DNA of 64,000 nt from an uncultured Bacteroides sp. Its GTDB lineage: Bacteria; Bacteroidota; Bacteroidia; Bacteroidales; Bacteroidaceae. The notes beneath the pieces are model-generated. The model was not told the DNA's origin. It made no database searches and was given only the letters and a program-made list of their open reading frames with translations. The stretch is from contig CAAFUN010000006.1 in the NCBI GenBank assembly GCA_900766195.1, forward strand, positions 124,001-188,000, read 5' to 3'. The translations under genes were made by a program, and so were the position numbers. This document shows, in pieces, positions 34,468 through 45,200 of the stretch. Positions within the stretch are counted from its first letter, which is position 1, and every line of letters begins with the position of its first letter.

Positions 34468-36396
34468 CTATTTTCCAAAATCATCATACATCATTAACAA
34501 ATGTGATGAACTCCAGCTAAAATGCGCCGCTTTCAAGCGTTCACCTGTATGCGTACTGTAGTTCTCGTGGATGGGCGCTCCTCCTTTCAGTCCACTCAAT
34601 CTATCAAAGACCTGCAAGGTATATTCGTCCGCCAGCCTATGATATCCGTAGTTGCGCAGTCCCCGAATGGCGAAATACGTCTGATCTAACCAGATAGGTC
34701 CTCGCCAATAGCCCCGCGGATTGTACTTCGGATTGTCTGCCGCGATGGTCGGGAAAGGAATATATGTAGAGAACTTCGCCGTATCTTGCAGTAGAGACAT
34801 CATCTTGTTCACCTGTTCTGGTGTGGCTATCTGTGTCCATAACGGTGTATAGGCCTCGCAACCCGGTTCCTCGATAAACGAACCGTCGGACAAGCGGCGA
34901 TCGAAGAAAAAGTTCATTTTCGGATCGAAGAAGTAATCAGCTATGCGGTCGCTGTAATCCGGAGCATCGAAGTGTATGTGCAGCAGCCCGGCAAACTTTT
35001 TCAACAGTTTGCATTCCAGTGCCAGATAAGCATTCAAATCTACACTCTCTTGATCCATGCTCCATGCATCTTCGTACCCCTCGTTCTTCAACATCTTCGT
35101 GTTATCAAAGCGGATAGCATTATCCATGCCACTCTCCCAAGCTGCCGCTTCCAGCGTACCGTCTGTCGAGCCATACTCACAGATGCCATTATGGTTATGG
35201 TCGCGCTTGGCATACCACCATTGGTAGTAAGAGAGCAGTTGCGGATACATTTCCGCTACAAAAGCTGTATCGCCCGTGTGGGTGAAGATTTCATCGACTG
35301 CCCAGCATACCAACGGCGGCTTGCTATCTCGTGCATTGTTTTCTGCAGGGTCTGTATAAATGCAGTCGATAATCATACCATCCGGCTGTTGATAGTCGAA
35401 CATAGCACGGATGTTGTTCTTCGCCAATTCAGGATCAAACTTTGCCGTACCCGCACTGAACCGCCACGTGTCCCATGCCCAAAAGCCCACGAAGTAGGCG
35501 GCAGCATGACTTGGGGCAATTCCCTCGTGCAGCAATCCGCCACGATGGGTGAACCAGTTGGATATCAGGGTAGTGACTGCCTTCACGGCAATACGGTCAT
35601 ACTCTGGCTTCATGTCTGTACGCAGTATTTTTGTCAGGTAACCTTCCCAGCGGTCGGCATTAGCTTGCTGGGCTTTCTCCGGACTATTGAGTAAAGCAGG
35701 AAGATTCTGTAAACCTGCTATCATTTCTTTCTCGGAGGTGAAAAAGGAAATGGCTACATAGACGGGACGTTTCGAAGCATGCACCACCGCCGTATAGTTA
35801 TTTTCAGCAGGCTTCAGTTCCACGTCTGGGCTGAAGGTGACAGTAACCCGTTCTCCACTGGGATGTCGGGCAATGACAACGTTCTGCTCTACGCTGACTG
35901 TTATATTCTTGCCCCAATGGCTACCGGTAAGCAGGAGTTCGTTCTCCCGTTCAGTGTCGATGCGTAGCAAGGCGGTGGAGGCATCCACGAAGTTGAGACG
36001 CTGGCGGATGCTGCCGTAAGGGGAGCGAGCAGAGAGCTGTATCTCACCTGGGTAATAACACGTGGAGTCAGGCGTGAATACTGCGTCGGGGTACTTGGTA
36101 AGTCCCACTACCGTAGCGCATTGTGCCATCCACTGACGGCGGGACATATCCAGACTGAACGGACCGCAGAAGCCGTTTACCCACTGCTCCTTTTCAGGTA
36201 GTGTAAAGCCCATCCACGAGCCGGCATCGGTGAACCATCCATTGCAACGATGCAACGTGTCGGGGGTATAAGCAATGTCCAATATGTTGTTGAAGGCATA
36301 CCTTTTCTCGGCAGTACTTTTACGGGTAAACGTACAGGCAGTGACAGACACAATCAGCATCGTAAAGCCTAGGATATATACTAATTTGTTTCGCAT
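34468..36396 (-). CDS. GH63-like (YgjK/MGH1-type) glycosidase lipoprotein
   Basis: A 642-aa exported enzyme with a lipobox at VTAC (Cys21). An N-terminal beta-sandwich region (about 30-240) precedes an (alpha/alpha)6 barrel. AYFVGFWAWDTWRFSAG, WESGMDNAIRFD (about 422) and YWRGPIWLDQTYF match GH63; the Asp in SGMDN and the Glu in IHENYS (about 609) correspond to the catalytic pair of E. coli YgjK. The family are inverting alpha-glucosidases. It is the last gene of the PUL, 135 bases after the GH2 gene, and likely cleaves an alpha-glucosyl bond at the cell surface or in the periplasm. Confidence 0.85.
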   Translation of the reverse strand: MRNKLVYILGFTMLIVSVTACTFTRKSTAEKRYAFNNILDIAYTPDTLHRCNGWFTDAGSWMGFTLPEKEQWVNGFCGPFSLDMSRRQWMAQCATVVGLTKYPDAVFTPDSTCYYPGEIQLSARSPYGSIRQRLNFVDASTALLRIDTERENELLLTGSHWGKNITVSVEQNVVIARHPSGERVTVTFSPDVELKPAENNYTAVVHASKRPVYVAISFFTSEKEMIAGLQNLPALLNSPEKAQQANADRWEGYLTKILRTDMKPEYDRIAVKAVTTLISNWFTHRGGLLHEGIAPSHAAAYFVGFWAWDTWRFSAGTAKFDPELAKNNIRAMFDYQQPDGMIIDCIYTDPAENNARDSKPPLVCWAVDEIFTHTGDTAFVAEMYPQLLSYYQWWYAKRDHNHNGICEYGSTDGTLEAAAWESGMDNAIRFDNTKMLKNEGYEDAWSMDQESVDLNAYLALECKLLKKFAGLLHIHFDAPDYSDRIADYFFDPKMNFFFDRRLSDGSFIEEPGCEAYTPLWTQIATPEQVNKMMSLLQDTAKFSTYIPFPTIAADNPKYNPRGYWRGPIWLDQTYFAIRGLRNYGYHRLADEYTLQVFDRLSGLKGGAPIHENYSTHTGERLKAAHFSWSSSHLLMMYDDFGK

Positions 36397-36531
36397 AATG
36401 TTGGGATTGGAGAGTCTTTCCCCGCCATCCCTTTAAGAGCAAGGAATAGCGAAGACGGACTCTATAATAGTATTCATTCTATTTCATAAGAGGATATTTT
36501 ACAGCAAGAGAGGCGGTAAGTGTCGTATCCG

Positions 36532-39500
36532 CTATTTCAGCGGTTGCAGCGTAAAGCTGTACCGCCGCTCCACAGGTGTGATGGTGTACTCAGGATGCAC
36601 CTGCGCTCCCCACGTATTGTCACCGCCCACACCCATTTGTAAGTGGTCGATATTGAGCCATACCATATCCTTCTTCACGATGCTACCGCCATGACGACGC
36701 TCTGTGTTGAACGGACGGTAGTCGATGTCCTCCATCGGGAAGTTCCATGCACTGAAGCTCAGCGACGCTTCATCCGTTGCTTGCAGACCTTCATTTGTCA
36801 CCAACAGACCCTCACCCACAGCGTTACGTAGCTCTATCCGGCGCACATCGCAGTGATTGCCTGTCTCTTGCGGACGGATATAGGGTTGATATTGTTCCCA
36901 AACGCTAGAACTATACAATCCAATGAGTGCGCCCGTTTTGCGGTCAGCATAGTTTTCTTGCGGACCACGTCCGAGATAAGTCAGCCGGTCGTATTCAGCA
37001 GGAAGTATCATACGCATGCCGAAGCGAGGCATCTCGTTCAGAGATAATGCACCTGGAATGAAATGCATCGTTACCTGTATTTTGCCATCGGGACGAATGC
37101 GATAGGTTATCGTCAAGTCAGCATCTTGCGCATTCATGCAGTAAGCAGCGGTCACAACAACGTTTTTTCCCTCCTCTATCACAGTGAAATGTTGTAGCTT
37201 GGCATCACGCCCGGCATACTTCCACGTGAGGCAACGCTGTAAGTGTCCATTGGGAATATCGTTATCAGTCAGCGGACGCCAGAAATTGGGTTGTAAGCCC
37301 TCCTTAATCAGATTCTTGCCGGTATAATACAACCCCGTCATCTCACCGCTCTTTACGGAGAAGACAACTCGGAAGCCATCGTTGCCTTTCAGAATCAGAG
37401 AACTATCCATACGCTCAATAGTCAACGTGCCAGTAACAGCAGGCTGAAATTTGATCATAGGAGCACTTGGCAATAGCCATTGCTCGATGGCTACCTCATG
37501 ACCTTTTGGTACAAGGGGTGCCGCTTGTTTGGTATAGGCTCGCAGTGTCAAGAAGTACTCTTTACCGTCAGCAGGGCGAGATTCCATGGGGAGTGTAATG
37601 TTAGCTGAATGCCCAGGGGCGATGATGGGGAAGTCTGTTTCGCCCGTTTGTACCGCTTTGCCTTCACACTCCACTGCCCAGTGCAACGTATAGCCTTGGA
37701 GATCGATGAAGTCGTGGCGATTGGTCACCCTGACTTGGTCTGACGTGAAAGCCTGCGGTTCGAAGTGGATGTATTGTAACACTTTTTTCACCTCGTAAAG
37801 GTGTGGGCGTGGCAGGCGGTCAGCGGTTACCAGTCCGTTGGCGCAGAAGTTGGAATCGTTGGGAATACCCACGAAGCCCATATCGCCACCATATGACCAA
37901 ATATCGTGTCCCTTTTTATCCTTAATGGCAAAACTCTGATCCACCCAGTCCCAGTTGAAGCCGCCTTGCAGTTGGTCATATTTATAGATTAAATCCCAAT
38001 AGTCTTGATAATTGCCACCACTGTTGCCCATGGTGTGTGCATACTCACAGAGGATGAGCGGACGCTTATCCCGTTGGTTGACATGACGTCTTAATGCCCA
38101 AATACGAGCATACATGGGGCAGTAAATGTCGCTCTTGCCCTCATAGCCACCACCTTCGTACTGTACAAGTCGGGTAGGATCTGTTTTCTTTGTGTAGTCA
38201 TACAAGGTCTCGAAGTGCTTGCCGTAGCCCGATTCATTGCCCAACGACCAGGTGACGATGGCGGTGCAGTTACGATCACGAGCCACCATGCGACTCATAC
38301 GTTGCATGAAAGGTAATTCCCAGTCGGGATAATTAGTAAGGGTACGATCCTTATGATCTTCCATACCGTGGCTCTCGATATTGGCTTCGTCAATCATGTA
38401 TAGACCATACTCGGTGCAAAGGTCATACCAAGCGTAATTATTAGGATAATGGCTGTTGCGCACAGCATTTAGGTTAAACTGCTTCATCAGTTGGATGTCA
38501 CGTATCATAGATGTCACAGTGATCGTGCGCCCCATGTGCGGGTCGTGCTCGTGGCGATTAACACCTTTGAAAAGAACAGCCTTACCGTTTATCAGTTGCA
38601 TGCCATTCTTCATTTCTACTGTACGGAAGCCAAATCGGTGGGTAAATGCTTCCGTTGCCCTACCCTGTGCGTCGAAACTGCTTACCACCAATGTGTAGGT
38701 ATTGGGTGTCTCAGCATTCCACGAGCGTATAGCAGGAAAGAGTTGTTTTAAGTTCAGCAGGGTATCGTTCGGAGAAGCGATGACCTTCCGCTCGGTGTAG
38801 ATAGCCTTCACACCGTCCAGCACTTTCACCTCTACTCTCGCGCCAACTTGCGGTCGGTGTAGCATGAGGTCAAGCGTCAGTTCGCCGTCTTGATAATGGT
38901 TCGTCAGTCCGGCATTCAGGTGGAAGTCCTGTACCCGGCTCTGCGGGCGAGCATAGAGATAGACACTACGCTCGATGCCACTGTATTTCCAGTAGTCTTG
39001 TCCTTCGAGATAGGAGCCATCGCTGTAGCGGAATACCTTTACTGCCAACCGGTTACTACCTTTTTTAAGGAGATTGTTAATATAGAAGTGTGACGGTAGT
39101 CGGCTGTCTTCCGCATAGCCGGCCAATTCGCCGTTTACCCATACATAGTAAGCAGACTCCACGCCCTCAAAGTCAAGGAAGACGTCCATACCCTCCCAAC
39201 CAGCAGGCACGGTAAACTCGCGCACATATGCTCCCACGGGATTGTAGTCGGTAGGTACATGTGGCGGATTAGCAGGGAACGGATAGCGGGTGTCCGTATA
39301 GATAGGCGCGTCGAATCCCTGCAACTCCCAACTGCCCGGCACTTTGATGGGACTCCACTTACGAGTATTATACTCCGGCTTGTAGAAATCTTTGGGGCAT
39401 TTGTCGTTGTTCTTGGAGAAGAGAAACTGCCACGTGCCATCCAGCGAAATACGCCGTTCGGCAGTAGGATTCACGTCAAAGCGTAACTTGGCAGGCAATG

Positions 39501-39666
39501 CCTGCTGCTTCAAGGCATAGGCTTCGTTAATATAAGGTACAAAGTGTGCCGTCATCGCCTCCCTGTTTATCTCATTGATCCGCGGGTCTTGCCATGGCTC
39601 GTTGTCCGCCCAAGCAGAGGCGGTAAACAAGAAAGATAAAAAGAGAATTTGGAATATATTTTTCAT
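36532..39666 (-). CDS. GH2 beta-galactosidase (LacZ type)
   Basis: A 1044-aa enzyme with a cleaved signal peptide (IFQILFLSFLFTASAWA). Domains run in the LacZ order: sugar-binding jelly roll (about 50-220), immunoglobulin-like domain, TIM barrel (about 340-640), second sandwich, and the beta-galactosidase small-chain domain (about 770-1040). The barrel shows GVNRHEHDPHMGR, the acid/base WSLGNESGYG near 474 and the nucleophile ILCEYAHTMGNS near 539. Within the PUL it would trim terminal beta-galactose in the periplasm. It is preceded by the LysO-like pair (19-base gap) and followed by the GH63-like gene. Confidence 0.93.
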   Translation of the reverse strand: MKNIFQILFLSFLFTASAWADNEPWQDPRINEINREAMTAHFVPYINEAYALKQQALPAKLRFDVNPTAERRISLDGTWQFLFSKNNDKCPKDFYKPEYNTRKWSPIKVPGSWELQGFDAPIYTDTRYPFPANPPHVPTDYNPVGAYVREFTVPAGWEGMDVFLDFEGVESAYYVWVNGELAGYAEDSRLPSHFYINNLLKKGSNRLAVKVFRYSDGSYLEGQDYWKYSGIERSVYLYARPQSRVQDFHLNAGLTNHYQDGELTLDLMLHRPQVGARVEVKVLDGVKAIYTERKVIASPNDTLLNLKQLFPAIRSWNAETPNTYTLVVSSFDAQGRATEAFTHRFGFRTVEMKNGMQLINGKAVLFKGVNRHEHDPHMGRTITVTSMIRDIQLMKQFNLNAVRNSHYPNNYAWYDLCTEYGLYMIDEANIESHGMEDHKDRTLTNYPDWELPFMQRMSRMVARDRNCTAIVTWSLGNESGYGKHFETLYDYTKKTDPTRLVQYEGGGYEGKSDIYCPMYARIWALRRHVNQRDKRPLILCEYAHTMGNSGGNYQDYWDLIYKYDQLQGGFNWDWVDQSFAIKDKKGHDIWSYGGDMGFVGIPNDSNFCANGLVTADRLPRPHLYEVKKVLQYIHFEPQAFTSDQVRVTNRHDFIDLQGYTLHWAVECEGKAVQTGETDFPIIAPGHSANITLPMESRPADGKEYFLTLRAYTKQAAPLVPKGHEVAIEQWLLPSAPMIKFQPAVTGTLTIERMDSSLILKGNDGFRVVFSVKSGEMTGLYYTGKNLIKEGLQPNFWRPLTDNDIPNGHLQRCLTWKYAGRDAKLQHFTVIEEGKNVVVTAAYCMNAQDADLTITYRIRPDGKIQVTMHFIPGALSLNEMPRFGMRMILPAEYDRLTYLGRGPQENYADRKTGALIGLYSSSVWEQYQPYIRPQETGNHCDVRRIELRNAVGEGLLVTNEGLQATDEASLSFSAWNFPMEDIDYRPFNTERRHGGSIVKKDMVWLNIDHLQMGVGGDNTWGAQVHPEYTITPVERRYSFTLQPLK

Positions 39667-39685
39667 AAGAATTTTTTATGTAAAT

Positions 39686-40288
39686 TTAGATAGAACAAAA
39701 CAACGTCACCAGAAACGGTACGCTGAAATCCACCACAAACCCGTGGAAAATGGAGACCACAACAAACTGCTGTCCTGCCGTACGGGTGATAATAGGTAAC
39801 GTGGTGTCCATCGTCGTAGCACCGCCCGCAGCTATGGGAGCAAGGTTGCCAAACCAACGCACCAGTAGCGGTGCGGCAAGTAGAGTCAGTACCTCCCGGC
39901 TGATGTTAGCCAGCAGAGCGATGGTGCCCAATTCCGCCCCCTTATACTCCGTAATGAAGATACTCGAGAGCGAATAGTACCCGAAGCCCGAACCAACTGC
40001 CAGACAGTCCGTCAGGGAGCGGTGCACCAGTATCAGGCTCACAGCGGCAGAACCAGTCAGCGTACCCAGTATGGTCATAATCGGCAGAAAGATCAGCCGC
40101 GGATTGAGTGAACGGAAATTTTTCAGCGTTTGCGGGTCATTGCCCACGCTTAGACCGACACAGAACATCAGGGCACAGAGAGCATAGTAGCTGATATTAG
40201 TCTCCGCAAGGTCAAACGGCAACAGATGATAGAGTCCAACCAGCGTGCCCAGCACAAAGAACCCGACAATGATGAGACTCCCTTTCAT
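39686..40288 (-). CDS. LysO-family transporter, main part
   Basis: A 200-aa membrane protein starting at the ATG at 40288 (MKGSLIIVGFFVLG), which overlaps the upstream gene stop as ATGA. It matches the DUF340/LysO core: MFCVGLSVGNDPQTLKNF, GFGYYSLSSIFITEYKGAELG, ISREVLTLLAAPLL, and AIAAGGATTMDTTLPII-type sequence near the C-terminus. E. coli LysO (YbjE) exports lysine and thialysine as one ~300-aa chain. Here the N-terminal third is a separate gene. Its place inside a glycan-degradation locus is unexpected; the substrate is unknown. Confidence 0.8.
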   Translation of the reverse strand: MKGSLIIVGFFVLGTLVGLYHLLPFDLAETNISYYALCALMFCVGLSVGNDPQTLKNFRSLNPRLIFLPIMTILGTLTGSAAVSLILVHRSLTDCLAVGSGFGYYSLSSIFITEYKGAELGTIALLANISREVLTLLAAPLLVRWFGNLAPIAAGGATTMDTTLPIITRTAGQQFVVVSIFHGFVVDFSVPFLVTLFCSI

Positions 40289-40563
40289 CCTTGCACTCCT
40301 TTCTTTCGATAGAGAGCCTTCCACAAAGCCCAAGCAGCAATGACACTGCCTAGTGTGCCTCCCAACGTAAGGAGAATGGCTTCCAGTCCGATGGTATGCA
40401 GTCCCTTGATAATCTGTTCGTTGCCACCCACCTCAATACCAAGAATGAAGAGCAACAACCAGATAAGCAGGCTGATTATCTGGTGAATCCTAGTTAAACT
40501 CCGTTTGCGTAAGAGATAACCTAGCAACATGCCTGAGAGCATCAATCCAATAATTATGAACAT
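40285..40563 (-). CDS. LysO-family transporter, N-terminal subunit
   Basis: A 92-aa, three-helix membrane protein starting at the ATG at 40563 (MFIIIGLMLSGMLLGYLLRK). It contains LLLFILGIEVGGNEQIIKGL and LTLGGTLGSVIAAWALW, the segment that forms the N-terminal part of one-chain LysO. It ends in TGA within the ATGA overlap of the following gene, so the two are translationally coupled and should assemble into one transporter. Confidence 0.75.
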   Translation of the reverse strand: MFIIIGLMLSGMLLGYLLRKRSLTRIHQIISLLIWLLLFILGIEVGGNEQIIKGLHTIGLEAILLTLGGTLGSVIAAWALWKALYRKKGVQG

Positions 40564-40606
40564 ATCCGTACCGTTTTGGAAACAAAGATAAAACAATCAA
40601 GAGAAA

Positions 40607-40640
40607 CAAGGCGATATCACCATAGGCAAATACCGCCTTG
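40607..40640 (-). terminator. Intercistronic hairpin between susD and lysO
   Basis: On the minus strand CAAGGCGGTAT pairs with ATATCGCCTTG around a 12-base loop, followed by TTTCTCTTG. It lies 30 bases after the susD stop. It may act as a partial terminator or as a 3' stabiliser, giving more susCD than downstream mRNA, as seen in other Sus operons (inference). Confidence 0.45.
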
Positions 40641-40669
40641 CAGAATTTATGAAAAGTGAGAAACGTTTT

Positions 40670-42220
40670 TTATTTACTTATCTGGTCATTAGCATTTACC
40701 TCGGTCAATGGTACGGGATAAAATGCATTCTTCTCCTCATTAAATCCCGCACGTCCGGCTGCTGCCATGACTTCAGGAAGCTTTCCCCAACGGCGCAAGT
40801 CGTACCAACGCCAGTTCTCCAATGGGAACTCAATCATGCGCTCGTGCTCTATCTGTGCACGTACTTCCGCCTCGCTACTTCCCTTCATCGGTGGCATATC
40901 GCCATGCACGCTTCTTACTTCGTTAATCAGCGGGATAGCTTGCTCAGGATGTCCCTGCTGGTTCAGCACTTCAGCTTTCATCAGGAGGACATTGGCGTAG
41001 CGCATCAAGGGAATGTTGATAGCACAGTTATTATTGCTCAATCCTGCCATATCGGCGGGCAAGAACTTACGGAAGGAAGGACGGTCATAAGCCGTGCCGG
41101 GAATGGGGTTACCGTTGTCGTCAAAAGCGCAGAACCATTCATTATACTCGCCGCCATACACCTTGCCGGTACCATCGTTGAAGTAGTCGCTGAGGAAGAA
41201 CACGCTTTGATACAAACGTGAATCGTAACGTCCTGTGGTGGCAATTTGTCCTTCTTTCTTATACGCATCCATCAAGATGGTGCTGGGCAAAATTTCATCC
41301 CAACCCCACAACTCTTCTGTACCTATCCACCGATGCATCTGTGAACGGTAGTTGGCACCGTTGGCGCTACTCAAGGAGGTTTGCAATTCAAAAACAGACT
41401 CTTTACAGTTCTTGTTACTGCCATTGAACATGCTCAGATAGTTCTTCTCCAGTTCGTAGCCTTTCACCTCATTCAGTGCATTGAGGGCTTCTGCCAGATA
41501 TTCGCTTTTCTTTTCCGGCTCTTCGTAAGAGCGGGTCAAATATGCCAGTCCGAGGTAAGCGTAGGCAGCGCCTTTGGTAGCACGTCCAACGTTGTCGGAA
41601 TCGTACGAAGCGGGCAGGGCTGTAGCTTCTTTCAGATCGGCGATGATGAAGTTCCACGCATCGGGACGGGAAGACAACCCCTTGTTCAGATCGGCTTGAC
41701 TGGTGATGTACTTATCACGAATGATAATCTCTTTCCAGTTCAGAAGGAGTTTCAGGTGATAGTAGGCGCGCAGGAAGCGGGCTTCGTTGGCTATTTGTGC
41801 GCGAATGGTGGGGTCGATGCTGCCATCGGGCATCTCGCTCACCTTTTCTATGACTTGGTTGGAGAAGCTGGCTCCCTTGTAGTTATTCCACCAGTAACTG
41901 CTAAACTGTGAGTTACCGTTGGTATAGGTGAAGTTATACAGTTCCAGCCAGTTGGGATAGTTGCGGGCATCGTTGCCCATATTGATAATATCCTCACGAT
42001 AGGCTTCTACAGGCCATTTCACTTCAGCAAATTCCCATGTATCAATGTAGTATTCCAACTGCGAGTAGGCGGCGGACACACCTGCCTGCGCATCACTTTC
42101 GTTACGCCAAAAGCTGCCGGAGGTCAACTTATCAGGCGATTCTACGGTCAAATAATCATCGCAAGCACTCGCGAGGAAAGATGCGATACAAAGACTGATG
42201 ATGTATATTACTTTTTTCAT
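40670..42220 (-). CDS. SusD/RagB-family glycan-binding lipoprotein
   Basis: A 516-aa outer-membrane lipoprotein with a lipobox at ASAC (Cys20). The N-terminal helical SusD-like domain includes FWRNESDAQAGVSAAYSQL and FLRAYYHLKLLLNWKEII, typical TPR-like helices. The C-terminal RagB domain ends with HERMIEFPLENWRWYDLRRWGK, the family hallmark. SusD caps the paired SusC barrel and delivers oligosaccharide. It lies 21 bases after susC and is followed by a hairpin. Confidence 0.95.
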   Translation of the reverse strand: MKKVIYIISLCIASFLASACDDYLTVESPDKLTSGSFWRNESDAQAGVSAAYSQLEYYIDTWEFAEVKWPVEAYREDIINMGNDARNYPNWLELYNFTYTNGNSQFSSYWWNNYKGASFSNQVIEKVSEMPDGSIDPTIRAQIANEARFLRAYYHLKLLLNWKEIIIRDKYITSQADLNKGLSSRPDAWNFIIADLKEATALPASYDSDNVGRATKGAAYAYLGLAYLTRSYEEPEKKSEYLAEALNALNEVKGYELEKNYLSMFNGSNKNCKESVFELQTSLSSANGANYRSQMHRWIGTEELWGWDEILPSTILMDAYKKEGQIATTGRYDSRLYQSVFFLSDYFNDGTGKVYGGEYNEWFCAFDDNGNPIPGTAYDRPSFRKFLPADMAGLSNNNCAINIPLMRYANVLLMKAEVLNQQGHPEQAIPLINEVRSVHGDMPPMKGSSEAEVRAQIEHERMIEFPLENWRWYDLRRWGKLPEVMAAAGRAGFNEEKNAFYPVPLTEVNANDQISK

Positions 42221-42241
42221 GTTTTTATCAGTATTAAGTGG

Positions 42242-45200
42242 TTAGAATGTAAGTTGTGCCCCAACGGTGAAGGAACGAGTAAAGGGATAGATTAATCTGT
42301 CCACACCTGTGTTCAATACGCTGGCACGTGAGAACTCTGGGTCGATGCCATCGTAGCCCGTAATGGTAAAGAGGTTCTCAGCACTGACATAGAAGCGCAG
42401 TTTCTCGATATAAACCTTCTGCATCAACTGACGAGGCAGGGTGTAACCCAATTGTAACTGACGCAGACGAACAAAATCGCCCTTCTCGAGGAAGCGATCG
42501 GACTCTTTCAGGTTGCCGTTTGGGTCGTTGTAGATGGCACGTGGTACACTGGTACCTGTGTTGAGTGGTGTCCATGCGTTGAGCGATGAGACGAGGAAGT
42601 TGGAACCGGAGTTCATGCCTTCGTAGAAGTACTTATTGCCATTATATAGCTTATGTCCCCACGCACTACCCAGCACAATAGAAATGTCGAAGCCTTTGTA
42701 GTCAGCTGCGAAATTGAAGTTAGCCTCAAGTTTCGGGATACCCGAACCGGCATATACCTTGTCGTCATCATCGATGGTTCCGTCACCATTGGTATCGACA
42801 AAGCGGACGTCACCGCCATCGGCAAAGGGCTGGTATTGTTTACCGCTTTCGTTGACGTAAGTGCGGGCTTCTTCATCGCTCTGGAACAATCCGGCAGTCT
42901 TATACAGATAGAATGCACCGATAGGCTTGCCTATACGAGTTTGGGTAGGGAAGTGCTCCGTGCCAAACTTCAGACCCTCGCCATAGAGTACCTGTCCATT
43001 GTCTGCCAATTCCACTACGCGATTCTTGGTTGTACTCAGATTAAAGCCTACGTTGTAGTTGAAGCTACCTTTGCGGTCTGACCAATTCAATTCGAGTTCC
43101 ACGCCGGAGTTGCGTATCTTTCCTACGTTCAAGATAGGGTTCTCTAAACCTGCTGAAGGAGGCAGTGCTTTGGTTATTAAGAGGTCTTCAGTCTGATTGT
43201 AGTAATAGTTTAGCGCACCACTCAATTTATTGTCGAAGAAGCCGAAGTCCAAACCTATATTCTTGGTGTCTGTGGTTTCCCATTTCAGCGAACGGTTTTC
43301 TAATCCGCGGGCGATGCTACCTGCCCATGCGTTGTCACCATTACCCTTGACATACCCCTGATACTTGGTGTTATAGGTAGAGATGAGAGCGAGGAAATCG
43401 TAGTATCCCAATGAATTCTCATTGCCGAGGCGTCCCCAGCTAGCACGCAGTTTCAAGTTGCTTATGGCAATGCCTTTCGGGAAGAATGCCTCTTCACTGA
43501 TTCTCCAACCCAGAGCTACTGAGGGGAAAAAGCCCCAACGATTATCTGCACCAAACTTGGAAGAACCGTCCGAACGAACGGTAGCTTGCATCAGATAACG
43601 ATTATCATAATTATAGTTCAAACGTCCGAAGAAGGAGACACGATTATACTTCCACTTACTACCACCACCATCGTATGTACCGCCCGCACCTGCACCGATA
43701 GTGGAGAAACTAGGATCAAGGAAGCCAGCTGGCTGTTCACCTACAACAAGTTTACCATTTTCTACCTTGTAGGTGATGGTTTTTCCCTCCACGCCTACGG
43801 AGTTCCATGTATATTTACGTGCCATAGTCGATGTACCGGCTACAGCGTTAAGGGAGTGCTTGTCAAAGGTCTTATTGAAATTCAGCACATTCTCCCACAC
43901 ATGTTCTTCCCAGTAAGCGGTAGTTTCGCTATTATAGGGGTAGTCACGTTTTGCCTTTTCGTCGGCAATGTAAGCAGGTGTATGGTAGGTTTGACGTTGA
44001 TGTTCGCCACGGTAGGCATAGCTGGTCTTAAAGCTCAGCCACGGAGTAAAGTTGGCAGTCAGGGCAATGTTCGCCGTGGTGTGGTATCGCTTGTCGGCGG
44101 ACTTTTCATAATATTGGTCTGCCATAACATTGCGGTTATTAGGCAATCCATCAAAATTGGTCAGACCGAAGCCGTACTTCTCGTTTTCATTGTAAATGGG
44201 CACTAGTGGAGAGATCATATACATCTCCTTAATTTGGTATTCAGGCTGTTTGCTGTCCGTGAATTTGAAAGCCATGTTGGCATCAATATCGAAGATGTAC
44301 TTCGTCATGTGCAGTTTGAGGCGGGCATTATCCTGACGGTAATCGTTGCCGAGAAAGATACCTTTGTCATCCGCATGGTTGTAGGAAACGGAGTACTGGG
44401 CTGTTTCACTTCCACCACGTACACTAACCATGTAGTTTTGTGAGATACCTGTGCGCATCATAGCGTCTTGCCAGTCGGTATCTATGCCGGTCTCTTTGGT
44501 GATGTAAGCGGGCAGGCTCACAAGTTGGTTTTTCCATGCACCATTGTTTTTGGGGTCATATTGAGATTTATGCTTGGCAACATGTTCATTCCAGTTATCA
44601 TACATCTGCTCGTGTGTGGTTTTGTATTCTTTCGCATTCAGCATGTCCAACTTCTTGGCTACATCCACTACACTTAAATAAGTGCTGAAATCTACTTTGG
44701 TCTCACCTTTTTTACCGTTCTTAGTAGTAATGATAATAACGCCGTTAGCAGCCACCGAGCCGTAAATAGCAGCAGCGGCACCATCTTTCAACACTTCCAT
44801 TGCTTGAATATCCTGCGGGTTTACAGCATTGATGTCTCCGGGGAATCCGTCGATAATGTAAAGCGGTTCATTATCACCAAAAGTCTTCACACCACGAATT
44901 TTCACTTGAATACCAGCACCGGCATTACCGCCTGACTTCTGAATGTTTACACCTGCAATCTTTCCTTGTAATGCTTCGGCAGGATTAGTCGTAGTACGTT
45001 TGGCAAGCTCGTTCACATCTACAGAAGAGATGGCTCCCGTCATATCGCTCTTCTTCATTGTACCGTAACCGATGACAACTACCTCATCCAGTTGTTCGCT
45101 ATCCTCTTTGAGGACCACTTTCAGAGTTCGCTGTCCGTTCAAAGCAATTTCTTGAGTAGCATATCCCACGTAAGAGATAATGATGGTTGCTTTAGCGGGA

